Of a DNA stretch of 64,000 bases, positions 26,062 to 34,180 are shown in pieces. The position numbers and the translations under genes were made by a program. The stretch is from NCBI GenBank assembly GCA_963761655.1, contig CAVXHI010000002.1, positions 1-64,000 of the forward strand, written 5' to 3'. Every line of letters starts with the position of its first letter. Positions within the stretch are counted from its first letter, which is position 1. The notes under the pieces are model-generated. The model made no database searches, was not told the origin of the DNA, and saw only the letters and a list, made by a program, of their open reading frames with translations. The stretch is from RYN-122 sp963761655 (GTDB taxonomy: Bacteria; Actinomycetota; Actinomycetes; Mycobacteriales; SCTD01).

Positions 26062-27843
26062 GTGGCTCGCCAGTTCAGCAAGGTCGGCATCGTCGGGCTC
26101 GGCACGATGGGGTCCGGCATCGCCGAGGTCCTGGCCCGGTCCGGCATCGACGTCGTCGGCTACGAGCCGTCGCAGGACGGCGTCGACCGGGCGCGCACCC
26201 GGCTCGAGGGCTCCACCAGCCGGGCCGTCGCCAAGGGCAAGCTCGAGCAGGACGCCGCCACCGCGATCCTCGGCCGGATCAGCACCGGCACCGACCTGTC
26301 GGCCCTCAAGGACTGCGACCTCGTCGTGGAGGCCGTCCCGGAGGACCTCGAGGGCAAGAAGGCCCTGTTCGCCGAGCTCGACGCCCTGCTCGCCGACGAC
26401 GCCGTGCTCGCCACGAACACCAGCGCCCTGTCGGTCACCGACCTCGCGACCTCGACCAGCCGCCCCTCGCGGGTGGTCGGGCTGCACTGGTTCAACCCGG
26501 CGCCCGTGATGGACCTCGTCGAGGTCGTGCAGACGGTCGTCACCGACCCGTCCGTGGTCGAGGACGTCGAGGCGCTGGTCGCCGCCGTCGGCAAGAGCGA
26601 CGTCACCGTCGGCGACCGCGCCGGCTTCATCGCCAACGCCCTGCTGTTCGGCTACCTCAACAACGCCCTGCGGATGTACGAGGCCAAGTACGCCTCCCGC
26701 GAGGACATCGACGCCGCGATGCGCTTCGGCTGCGGCCACCCGATGGGCCCGCTGGCGCTGCTCGACCTCATCGGCCTGGACTCCGCGCTCGCCATCCTGA
26801 ACACGATGTACCAGCAGTCCCGCGACCACCGGCACGCACCGTCGCCGCTGCTCAAGCAGTACGTCAGCGCCGGGCTGCTCGGCCGCAAGTCCGGCCGCGG
26901 CATCTACACCTACGCCTCCGCGGGCTCGCCCGAGGTCGTGGCCGACGCCGAGACCCCGTCGTCGGCCGGTGCCGCCACCGGTCGCCCCGTGCAGAAGGTC
27001 GCCGTCATCGGCACCGGCACCATGGCCACCGGCATCATCGAGGTCTGCGCCAAGAGCGGCTACGACGTCGTCTTCCGGGCGCGCGGCGAGGACAAGGTCG
27101 CCGCCGTGCGGTCGTCGGTGGAGAAGAGCCTGGCCAAGCAGGTCCAGCGCGGCAAGACCACCGAGTCCGAGAGGGATGCCGTCCTCGGCCGCATCACGGG
27201 CACGACCGAGCTCGACGACCTCGCCGACTGCGACCTCGTCATCGAGGCCGTCGTCGAGGACCTCGCCATCAAGAAGGCGCTGTTCTCGGCGCTCGACGAC
27301 GTCATGAAGCCCGGCGCCGTGCTCGCCACCACGACGTCGTCGCTGCCGGTCATCGAGTGCGCGACGGCCACCGACCGGCCGCAGGACGTCGTCGGGATGC
27401 ACTGGTTCAACCCGGCCACGCTGATGAAGCTGGTCGAGGTCGTCCCCACGGTCACCACGGCCCCCGACGTCGTCGCCACCGTGCTCGACGTCTGTGCCAG
27501 GACGAAGAAGCACGCCGTGCTCTGCGGCGACCGCGCCGGCTTCATCGTCAACGCCCTGCTGTTCCCCTACCTCAACGACGCCGTGAAGATGCTCGAGGCG
27601 CACTACGCCACCATCGAGGACATCGACACCGCGATGAAGAAGGGCTGCGGGCACCCGATGGGCCCGTTCGCGCTCATGGACGTCGTGGGGCTCGACGTCA
27701 CCCTGGCGATCCAGCGGACGCTCTACCTCGAGTTCCGCGAGCCGGGCGACTCCCCGGCCCCGATGCTGGAGCACCTCGTGCGGGCGGGGTACCTCGGCCG
27801 CAAGACCGGCCGCGGGTTCCTCGACTACAGCGTCCGGAAGTAG
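26062..27843 (+). CDS. tandem-duplicated 3-hydroxybutyryl-CoA dehydrogenase
   Basis: Reduces acetoacetyl-CoA to 3-hydroxybutyryl-CoA, or the reverse. 593 residues made of two full copies of the usual ~285-residue enzyme: residues 7-290 and about 313-593, joined by an Ala/Ser/Thr/Pro-rich linker. Both copies keep the NAD fold (GLGTMGSGIAEV; GTGTMATGIIEV), the catalytic Ser and His (NTSALSV...GLHWFNP; TTSSLPV...GMHWFNP) and the Asn region (GFIANALLF; GFIVNALLF). The third Gly of the GxGxxG motif is Ala in copy 2. GTG start with AGGAGG 4 bases upstream. Next to ccr and the mutase it fits the ethylmalonyl-CoA pathway. Confidence 0.92.
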   Translation: MARQFSKVGIVGLGTMGSGIAEVLARSGIDVVGYEPSQDGVDRARTRLEGSTSRAVAKGKLEQDAATAILGRISTGTDLSALKDCDLVVEAVPEDLEGKKALFAELDALLADDAVLATNTSALSVTDLATSTSRPSRVVGLHWFNPAPVMDLVEVVQTVVTDPSVVEDVEALVAAVGKSDVTVGDRAGFIANALLFGYLNNALRMYEAKYASREDIDAAMRFGCGHPMGPLALLDLIGLDSALAILNTMYQQSRDHRHAPSPLLKQYVSAGLLGRKSGRGIYTYASAGSPEVVADAETPSSAGAATGRPVQKVAVIGTGTMATGIIEVCAKSGYDVVFRARGEDKVAAVRSSVEKSLAKQVQRGKTTESERDAVLGRITGTTELDDLADCDLVIEAVVEDLAIKKALFSALDDVMKPGAVLATTTSSLPVIECATATDRPQDVVGMHWFNPATLMKLVEVVPTVTTAPDVVATVLDVCARTKKHAVLCGDRAGFIVNALLFPYLNDAVKMLEAHYATIEDIDTAMKKGCGHPMGPFALMDVVGLDVTLAIQRTLYLEFREPGDSPAPMLEHLVRAGYLGRKTGRGFLDYSVRK

Positions 27844-27846
27844 GCC

Positions 27847-28176
27847 GTGGCGGGCGGTTCGCGTCGCGCCGCGATGCGGGCCGCCGCCCGGGACCGGTTG
27901 CGGGCCGGCGACTCCTCCGACGAGGCGCCGCACGTCCCCGCCGGACAGGCCGTCGAGGACGGCTTCGTCGTGCGACGGGTCGCCGGGAACGCCCCCGGGC
28001 GGGCCTACCGCTGCCCGGGCTGCGACCAGGAGCTCGACGGCGGGACGCCGCACGTCGTCGCCTGGCCGGACGGCGACAGCGACGACCGCCGGCACTGGCA
28101 CACCGCCTGCTGGGGCGCCCGGAGCCGGCGCGGCGTGAAGGTGCACCGGAGCAAGAACGCCCCCCGCTACGGCTGA
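27847..28176 (+). CDS. small zinc-ribbon-like hypothetical protein
   Basis: 109 residues: a basic N-terminus (GGSRRAAMRAAARDRLRAG), then FVVRRVAGNAPGRAYRCPGCDQELDGGTPHVVAWP and HWHTACWGARSRRG. CPGC plus H-x-H-x-x-C could be a four-ligand zinc site. GTG start 3 bases after the dehydrogenase stop, so it is likely co-transcribed. Actinobacterial homologues are annotated only as hypothetical or ATP/GTP-binding; function unknown. Confidence 0.7.
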   Translation: MAGGSRRAAMRAAARDRLRAGDSSDEAPHVPAGQAVEDGFVVRRVAGNAPGRAYRCPGCDQELDGGTPHVVAWPDGDSDDRRHWHTACWGARSRRGVKVHRSKNAPRYG

Positions 28177-28216
28177 GGGTCCACCGCGCACGCCCGGCCT
28201 CGGGGCGGGGTCCCGC

Positions 28217-28222
28217 TAGCGT
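28217..28222 (+). promoter_or_regulatory. -10 box TAGCGT before hydrolase gene
   Basis: TAGCGT ends 8 bases before GTG 28231 with no ribosome site; a leaderless start is likely. Confidence 0.4.
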
Positions 28223-28230
28223 CGTGGCCC

Positions 28231-28947
28231 GTGGACATCCGCGCCAACACCGTCCTGCCGGCCGACCGCCGCGACGTCGTCCTGCACACCGCCGACGGCC
28301 TCCGGCTGGTCGGGGAGCTGGCCGTCCCGGTCGACCGCCCGCCCGTGGCGACCCTGCTGTGCCTGCACCCCCTGCCCACGCAGGGCGGGATGATGGACAG
28401 CCACCTGCTGCGCAAGGCGGCCTGGCGGTTGCCGGCCCTCGCAGGGGTCGCCGTCCTGCGGTTCAACACCCGCGGCACGACCAGCGAGCGGGGCACCAGC
28501 GAGGGCGAGTTCGACGCCGGCCGGGCCGAGCGGTACGACGTCGCGGCTGCGCTGGACCTGTGCGAGGCCGAGGACCTGCCGGCCATCTGGCTGCTCGGGT
28601 GGAGCTTCGGGACCGACCTCGCGATCAAGCACGGGTGCGACCCCAGCATCGCGGGCGCCCTGCTCATCAGCCCGCCGCTGCGCTTCTCGACGCCGGAGGA
28701 GCTCAGCGCGTGGGCCGACACGGGCAAGCCGCTCGTGGCCCTCGTCCCCGAGCACGACGACTACCTGCAGCCGCCCGAGGCGCGGGAGCGGTTCGGGGTC
28801 GTGCCCCAGGCCGAGGTGGTGGCCTTCCCCGGCGCCAAGCACCTGTTCGTCGGGCACGCGGAGGAGCTGCTCGACGAGGTGGTCCGGCGGGTGGCGCCCG
28901 GGTCGTGGCCGCTGCCGACGACGTACGACGAGCCCGAGGAGCCCTAG
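28231..28947 (+). CDS. alpha/beta hydrolase
   Basis: 238 residues, cytoplasmic. LCLHPLPTQGGMMDSHLLRKAAW is the oxyanion region, FNTRGTTSERGTSEGEFDAG follows, and the nucleophile elbow is GWSFGTDLA. A catalytic Asp is in VPEHDDYLQPP and the His in AKHLFVGH. It resembles the small YqiA/CocE-like group acting on short acyl esters; the substrate is unknown. GTG start from a probable leaderless promoter. Confidence 0.85.
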   Translation: MDIRANTVLPADRRDVVLHTADGLRLVGELAVPVDRPPVATLLCLHPLPTQGGMMDSHLLRKAAWRLPALAGVAVLRFNTRGTTSERGTSEGEFDAGRAERYDVAAALDLCEAEDLPAIWLLGWSFGTDLAIKHGCDPSIAGALLISPPLRFSTPEELSAWADTGKPLVALVPEHDDYLQPPEARERFGVVPQAEVVAFPGAKHLFVGHAEELLDEVVRRVAPGSWPLPTTYDEPEEP

Positions 28948-28992
28948 GAGCCCTGCGCGGCCCTGCGCCGGCCGGCGACGACCGTGGTGCGG

Positions 28993-30396
28993 TCAGGCGG
29001 CGTCCTGGCGCGGCGCCACGACCTCCTGCAGGACCAGCTGCACCGCGGCCGCGATCGGGATGGCCAGCAGGGCGCCCAGGACGCCGAGCAGCCCGCCGCC
29101 GATGAGCACGGCGACGACGGTGGCAGCCGGCGAGACGTCGACCGAGCGCCTCATGACCCGCGGGTAGAGGAGGTAGTTCTCCACCTGCTGGTAGACGAGG
29201 TAGAAGACGGCGCAGACCACGCCCGCGGTCACCGAGGTGAAGAAGGCGACCAGGACGACGAGCGCCGCCCCGATCGTGGCGCCGATGAGCGGCACCAGCC
29301 CCGTGACCGCGACGACCACCGACAGCGCCACCGGGTACGGCACGCCGAGGACCGTGAGCAGCACGAAGGTGCTGGCGCCGGCGGTCGCGGCGATGGCCAG
29401 GGCCCCGGCGACGTAGCCGCCGACCCGGTCGAGGATCTCGTCGGTGAGCAGCCCCACCCTCGACCTGCGGCTGCGCGGCACGAGCCGGTAGGCGTTCGCC
29501 TTCATGGTCGGCAGCGACGACAGGAAGTACAGGGTCAGGATCAGCACGGTCAGCGCGCTGAAGAAGGCGCTGAAGACCACTTTGCCGACGCCGACGACGC
29601 CGCCGACGGCCTTCGACCCGAGCTCCTGCGGACGCGCCACGTACTCCTGCGCCCGGTCGAGCAGCCCGTAGCGGGCGTCGAGCTCGGCCACGCGGTCGTT
29701 CTCCTGCAGGTCGCTCAGGTAGCGCGGCACCTCGCTGACGAACTGCGTCCCCTGGTCGAGCACGGGCGGGATCACGGCGAAGCCGATCCCCACGAAGACG
29801 AGCAGCACCCCGGCGAGCACCACGCCGACGGCGCGGCCGCGGCGCAGCCCCCGGCGCTCGAGGACGCGGACGACGGGGTCCAGGCCGATGGCCAGGAAGG
29901 CCGCGACGAGCAGCAGGGTGAGGACCGAGCGGACGTCGAGGACGGCCTGGACGAGGCCGTACGCGACCGCGACGCCGAGCGAGGCGGTGAAGGCCGTGCG
30001 GAACGGCCCGCGCCGGCTCAGCGGCCTCCCGGGCTTGCCGTAGGGCTGCTCGGGCGAGACCTGGGCCTCCAGGCGCCGGACCGCGGTGTCGAGCAGCGGG
30101 TCGTCCGGGGCGACCACCCGGGCCGCCCGGACGGCGGCGGTCCCGGCCTCTCGTGCGCCCTGCTGGGCCTGCTCCGCCGACGCCTCCGCCTGGGCCGCGC
30201 CGGCCTCGGCCCGCTCGGCCCGGACCTCGGCCTGCTGCGCCGCGGTGACGGCCTCCCCGGCGACGTCGTCGAGCCGCGAGCTCAGGTCCTGCTCGACCCG
30301 CTGCTCGACCCGCTCGGCGAGCGCGTCCTCGCTGCCCCCCGCGCCCTGGTCCTGTCCGCCCCCCGCGCCCTCGTCCCCGGCCGGGTCAGCGGCCAT
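28993..30396 (-). CDS. AI-2E/PerM-family transporter with N-terminal coiled coil
   Basis: 467 residues. The first ~95 are acidic and Ala/Gln/Glu-rich with heptad-like repeats (LAERVEQRVEQDLSSRLDD; AAQQAEVRAERAEAGAAQAEA), an unusual cytosolic coiled-coil extension. The rest is a typical eight-span AI-2E-like exporter: SVLTLLLVAAFLAIGLDPVV, GVVLAGVLLVFVGIGFAVIPPVL, TVLILTLYFLSSLP, and the family motif VPYPVALSVVVAVTGLVPLIGATIGA. Its ATG overlaps the stop of the DivIVA-domain gene (ATGA), so the two are coupled. The substrate is unknown. Confidence 0.85.
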   Translation of the reverse strand: MAADPAGDEGAGGGQDQGAGGSEDALAERVEQRVEQDLSSRLDDVAGEAVTAAQQAEVRAERAEAGAAQAEASAEQAQQGAREAGTAAVRAARVVAPDDPLLDTAVRRLEAQVSPEQPYGKPGRPLSRRGPFRTAFTASLGVAVAYGLVQAVLDVRSVLTLLLVAAFLAIGLDPVVRVLERRGLRRGRAVGVVLAGVLLVFVGIGFAVIPPVLDQGTQFVSEVPRYLSDLQENDRVAELDARYGLLDRAQEYVARPQELGSKAVGGVVGVGKVVFSAFFSALTVLILTLYFLSSLPTMKANAYRLVPRSRRSRVGLLTDEILDRVGGYVAGALAIAATAGASTFVLLTVLGVPYPVALSVVVAVTGLVPLIGATIGAALVVLVAFFTSVTAGVVCAVFYLVYQQVENYLLYPRVMRRSVDVSPAATVVAVLIGGGLLGVLGALLAIPIAAAVQLVLQEVVAPRQDAA

Positions 30397-31250
30397 CAGA
30401 CCGGGTCCGCGCCTGTCCGCACCGAGCCGGCGCCGCCCTGACCGGGCTGGCCGGCCGGGTAGGTCGACCCGCCGAGCGGGGCGACAGCGCCGGAGAGCGT
30501 GTCGCGCAGCGACTGCAGCTGGGCGGCGATGCTGTCGCGCTGGGCCGACAGCTCCTGCACCTGGCGGCGGGCCTCCTGCGTCATCGCGGCCGCCTCGGTG
30601 CGGGCCTGGTCGTGCACGACCCGCACGTCCTCCTCGGCCTGGGCGCGCTGCTGGGTCGCGGTCTGCTGGGCCTGCTCGACGGTCTGCGAGGCCTCGCGGC
30701 GGGCCCGCTCGAGGACGGCGTCGGCGTCGCGCTGGGCTGCGCTGCGGACCGTCTCGGCGTCGCGCTGGGCCTCCAGGCGCATCCGGTCGGCCTCCTCGCC
30801 GGCGCCGGCGATCTCCCGCTCCCGCGCCTCGAGCGCCGTGGTGCGCGCCTGGCTCTCGGCCTCGATCTGCGCCCGGCCCTGGCTGACGATCGCGTCGGCC
30901 TCGGCCTGCGCCGCACCCCGGATCTGCGCGGCCTCCTGTTCGGCCAGGGCGAGCATCTGCGCGAGGCGCTCACCGACCCGGGTCGCGGTCTCGGGAAGGC
31001 CCGCGGCGCGTGCCTCGGCCTCGGCCAGCCGCTCCTGGAGGCTGTTGTACTGCTTCTCGCCGGCCTGCAGGCGGGAGACGTCGTCGGCGTGGCGGGCGTC
31101 GGCCTCGCCGAGCGCGACCTCGACGCGCTCGACGTAGTCCTCGACCTGCCGGCGGTCGTAGCCGCGGCCGAAGACGACGTCGAAGCCGGCGGGCTGCGCG
31201 TCGTCGCCGGGGCCGACCAGGTTGTCCAGGGAAGCGTCGGGTCCGGTCAT
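30396..31250 (-). CDS. DivIVA-domain coiled-coil protein
   Basis: 284 residues. The short N-terminal DivIVA-like motif GFDVVFGRGYDRRQVEDYVERVEVAL (residues about 22-47) is followed by a ~200-residue coiled coil rich in Ala, Gln and Glu (RDAETVRSAAQRDADAVLER...) and a Gly/Pro tail. Such proteins in actinobacteria polymerise at poles or septa and organise growth (Wag31/Scy/FilP-like). It is not Wag31 itself, which sits with the cell-division genes. It is translationally coupled to the membrane transporter downstream. Confidence 0.85.
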   Translation of the reverse strand: MTGPDASLDNLVGPGDDAQPAGFDVVFGRGYDRRQVEDYVERVEVALGEADARHADDVSRLQAGEKQYNSLQERLAEAEARAAGLPETATRVGERLAQMLALAEQEAAQIRGAAQAEADAIVSQGRAQIEAESQARTTALEAREREIAGAGEEADRMRLEAQRDAETVRSAAQRDADAVLERARREASQTVEQAQQTATQQRAQAEEDVRVVHDQARTEAAAMTQEARRQVQELSAQRDSIAAQLQSLRDTLSGAVAPLGGSTYPAGQPGQGGAGSVRTGADPV

Positions 31251-31265
31251 GGGCCTGTCCTACCA

Positions 31266-31301
31266 CCCCGCTCGCGCCTCACTCCGGAGGCGCGAGCGGG
31301 G
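31266..31301 (-). terminator. perfect 15-bp terminator of ccr
   Basis: CCCCGCTCGCGCCTC (31266-31280), loop of 6, exact complement (31287-31301), 7 bases past the ccr stop in the minus direction. No T-run. It separates ccr from the DivIVA gene. Confidence 0.75.
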
Positions 31302-31307
31302 TGCCCG

Positions 31308-32645
31308 TCACACGTCGCGGAAGCGGTTGATCGCCTCGAGGTGCTGGGCCCGGAAGTCCTGCGCCTCCGGGCTGACGCCGAGGCCCTCCTCGGGCGCGAG
31401 GCACAGCACGCCGACCTTGCCCTGGTGGGCGTTGCGGTGGACGTCGAGCGCTGCCTGCCCGGTGTTCTCGAGCGTGTAGGTCTTGGACAGCGTCGGGTGG
31501 ATCCTGCCCTTGGCGATGAGGCGGTTGGCCTCCCAGCTCTCGCGGTAGTTCGCGAAGTGCGAGCTGACGATGCGCTTGAGGTTCATCCACAGGTAGCGGT
31601 TGTCGTACTGGTGCATGTAGCCGCTGGTGGACGCGCAGGTCGTGATGACGCCGCCCTTGCGCGTGACGTAGACCGAGGCGCCGAAGGTCTCGCGACCGGG
31701 GTGCTCGAAGACGATGTCGATGTCCTCGCCGCCGGTGAGCGAGCGGATCTTCTTGCCGAAGCGCTGCCACTCCTTCGGGTCCTGGTTGTTCTCGTCCTTC
31801 CAGAACCTGTAGTCCTCGGCGCTGCGGTCGATGACCAGCTCGGCGCCCATCTTGCGGCAGATCTCGGCCTTCTCCGGGCTGCTGACGACGCAGACCGGGG
31901 TGCCGCCGCCGTTGAGCACGTACTGCGTGGCGTAGGACCCGAGACCACCCGAGGCGCCCCAGATCAGGACGTTGTCGCCCTGCTTCATCTGGCCGGCGTT
32001 CTTGCTCACCAGCTGGCGGTAGGCGGTCGAGTTCACGAGGCCGGGGGCCGCCGCCTCCTCCCAGGTGAGGTGGGCGGGCTTCGGCATCAGCTGGTTGGCC
32101 TTGACGAGGGCCAGCTCGGCGAGGCCGCCGAAGTTGGTCTCGAAGCCCCAGATGCGCTGCTGCGGGTCCATCATCGCGTCGTCGTGGCCCTGGTGGTCCT
32201 CGAGCTCGACCGACAGGCAGTGCGCGACGACGACGTCGCCGGCCTTCCACTTGGTGACGCCGGGGCCGACCTTGAGCACGACGCCGGACAGGTCGCTGCC
32301 GACGACGTGGTAGGGCAGGTCGTGGCGCTTGGTGAGCTCGGACAGGCGGCCGTAGCGCTCGAGGAAGCCGAAGGTGCTGACCGGCTCGAAGATCGACGTC
32401 CACACGGTGTTGAAGTTCACCGACGACGCCATGACGGCGACGATCGCCTCGCCCGGGCCGAGCTCGGGGGTCGGGACGTCCTGCACGTGCAGGCTCTTGC
32501 GGGGGTCCTTGTCGCGGGTCGCGACCCCCTCGAACATGTTGACGTCCTCCTTGCGGACGACGACACCCCGGTAGCTCTCCGGGACGGACAGGCCCTGCAC
32601 GGCTGAGTAGTTGCCGGACGTGATGGCCTGGAGGATCTCCTGCAC
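31308..32645 (-). CDS. ccr: crotonyl-CoA carboxylase/reductase
   Basis: Reductively carboxylates crotonyl-CoA to ethylmalonyl-CoA with NADPH; the key enzyme of the ethylmalonyl-CoA pathway and a source of extender units for polyketides. 445 residues, MDR superfamily. Family-specific runs include STRDKDPRKS-like ATRDKDPRKSLH, VNFNTVWTSIFEPVSTFGFLERYG, WGFETNFGGLAELALVK, LIWGASGGLGSYATQYVL and DIVFEHPGRETFGASVYV. GTG 32645 is chosen over ATG 32669 because GGAGG lies 7 bases before it. A palindromic operator and a TAGGCT -10 box lie upstream. Confidence 0.96.
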   Translation of the reverse strand: MQEILQAITSGNYSAVQGLSVPESYRGVVVRKEDVNMFEGVATRDKDPRKSLHVQDVPTPELGPGEAIVAVMASSVNFNTVWTSIFEPVSTFGFLERYGRLSELTKRHDLPYHVVGSDLSGVVLKVGPGVTKWKAGDVVVAHCLSVELEDHQGHDDAMMDPQQRIWGFETNFGGLAELALVKANQLMPKPAHLTWEEAAAPGLVNSTAYRQLVSKNAGQMKQGDNVLIWGASGGLGSYATQYVLNGGGTPVCVVSSPEKAEICRKMGAELVIDRSAEDYRFWKDENNQDPKEWQRFGKKIRSLTGGEDIDIVFEHPGRETFGASVYVTRKGGVITTCASTSGYMHQYDNRYLWMNLKRIVSSHFANYRESWEANRLIAKGRIHPTLSKTYTLENTGQAALDVHRNAHQGKVGVLCLAPEEGLGVSPEAQDFRAQHLEAINRFRDV

Positions 32646-32683
32646 GGTGCTGCCTCCGATGAGTCTCAAGCGCGGTCGGGGGA

Positions 32684-32701
32684 GCCTACTGAGCGGTAAC
32701 C
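32684..32701. promoter_or_regulatory. ccr promoter -10 with overlapping palindromic operator
   Basis: CTACTGAGCGGTAACC (32686-32701) differs in one base from the site before the dehydrogenase at 26031. On the minus strand TAGGCT (32689-32684) fits a -10 box, so the dyad lies between the -35 and -10 positions, as for a repressor site. The predicted leader is about 30 bases and includes GGAGG. Confidence 0.6.
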
Positions 32702-32726
32702 CGGCTCACGCCCGGCGGCCCCCCTG

Positions 32727-34139
32727 CTACCGGGCCAGCTCCGGGAAGGTCGCCGTCGCCGTGCGGTGCATGAGGTCGTGGTCGGCCGGCGTCGCGGCAG
32801 CGCCGGCGCGGCACAGCCGGCGGACGACGGCGGAGAAGCTGTCGACCACGCGGGCCTTGGCCATCCAGGACGCGTCGGTCTGCGCCACGGTCGGGACGGG
32901 GGCCTTCTCGTCGAAGCGCAGGATGTCGATGCCGGAGTGGTAGTCGACGGTCCAGACGACGGTGGTGCCCTTCTTCGTCGGCATGAGGAAGGCCTCCGAC
33001 GCCGAGCCGCGGACCGGCTGGAAGAACCCGACCTGCCGGATCTTGCCCGTGCGGGGGTCGACCTTCAGGAAGCGCGTGCCGTGCTCGTACCAGGCGGCGG
33101 CCACGAGGAGCGAGCCGTCGAGGGCGTCCTTCTGCGTGAACCAGTGGCCGGAGCAGCCCAGGCCGTCGACCGCAGGGTCGCCGTTCGCGTAGGTGCCGCT
33201 CACCGGGCGCAGGACGTCGATCTGCGTCAGCGGCGCACCCTTGTCGAACCCGACCATGCTCCACGTCGAGAACGCCCCGGCGTCGCCGGCGCAGGTGCCG
33301 GTGAAGTTGCTCTCGCCGTTGCCGAGCAGGAGCTCTCCGTCCTTGAGGGCCCTGCTCCTGTCCCCGGCTCTGCGCGACGTGTACTTCTCGGCCCGCGGCC
33401 GGACGTTGTTGTGCTGGTAGTTCGTGTTCTTGGTGACCGTGCCCTCGCTGACCCGGACCAGGCGCAGGGGGTTCCCGCCCACCTGCTTGAACACCACCAG
33501 CGGGCTGGCGTCGGCGATCCAGTAGCCGGCGGCGTCGCGGTGCACGTTGTGACCGCTGACCCGCTTGCCGGTGCCCTTGACCAGCTCGCCCCACGACTGC
33601 GCGACGGGCAGCTCCTTCGGGTTCGCCCGGTCGCGGATGTCGTAGGTCTGGCCCTCGGAGCCGTAGAGGTAGCCGCAGGCGGGGTCGGCGCAGGTGACCG
33701 TGTGGGCGCCGCCCGGGACGAGCGAGCCGGTGATGCGGGGGAGCGTCGGGTCGCTGACGTCGACGACGTGCAGGTAGACGGTGCCCTCGAACTCCGTCAG
33801 CACGGCCGTCTTCCCGTCCTGGCTGACGGCGATGTCCTCGTTCTCCCAGTTGTACATCGGGAGGTGGCCGAGCAGCTGCGGCCTGGTGGGGTCGGTGGCG
33901 TCGTAGATGGACAGGCCGCCGGCGCCGCTGACGAACGCACGCGTCTGCTTCCCGACCTGCCGGACCTCCATGGACACGCCCGCGCCCTCGAGCGGGATCG
34001 TCCCGACGTGGGTGACGTTCGCGCTCGAGAACGGGTCGGTCAGCGGCGTCGACGGCACCAGCGGCGCGGGGACGGCGTAGGCGGTGCCGGCGGTGAGCAG
34101 GCCGGCGGTGACGGCGAGGGCGAGGAGGGGACGGCGCAT
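32727..34139 (-). CDS. secreted LVIVD-repeat beta-propeller protein
   Basis: 470 residues. Signal peptide MRRPLLALAVTAGLLTAGTAYA. Repeats of the LVIVD type (AGGLSIYDATDPTRPQLLG; VYLHVVDVSDPTLPRITGS; YGSEGQTYDIRDRANPKEL) suggest a beta-propeller or similar scaffold. Several Cys (CADPACGYLYGS, CAGDAG, LGCSGH) may form disulfides. Function unknown, probably extracellular binding. The promoter is GGCAGGAAC-N14-CGAAG, 9 bases before the ATG. Confidence 0.82.
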   Translation of the reverse strand: MRRPLLALAVTAGLLTAGTAYAVPAPLVPSTPLTDPFSSANVTHVGTIPLEGAGVSMEVRQVGKQTRAFVSGAGGLSIYDATDPTRPQLLGHLPMYNWENEDIAVSQDGKTAVLTEFEGTVYLHVVDVSDPTLPRITGSLVPGGAHTVTCADPACGYLYGSEGQTYDIRDRANPKELPVAQSWGELVKGTGKRVSGHNVHRDAAGYWIADASPLVVFKQVGGNPLRLVRVSEGTVTKNTNYQHNNVRPRAEKYTSRRAGDRSRALKDGELLLGNGESNFTGTCAGDAGAFSTWSMVGFDKGAPLTQIDVLRPVSGTYANGDPAVDGLGCSGHWFTQKDALDGSLLVAAAWYEHGTRFLKVDPRTGKIRQVGFFQPVRGSASEAFLMPTKKGTTVVWTVDYHSGIDILRFDEKAPVPTVAQTDASWMAKARVVDSFSAVVRRLCRAGAAATPADHDLMHRTATATFPELAR

Positions 34140-34148
34140 GCGGGCTGT

Positions 34149-34176
34149 CTTCGCCGTCCGCGGGCGCGTTCCTGCC
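34149..34176 (-). promoter_or_regulatory. ECF-like promoter GGCAGGAAC-N14-CGAAG
   Basis: Minus strand: GGCAGGAAC (34176-34168), 14 bases, CGAAG (34153-34149), 9 bases, ATG 34139. The distance from box to start codon (37 bases) equals that before the secreted hydrolase at 22.9 kb. Confidence 0.6.
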
Positions 34177-34180
34177 CGGG

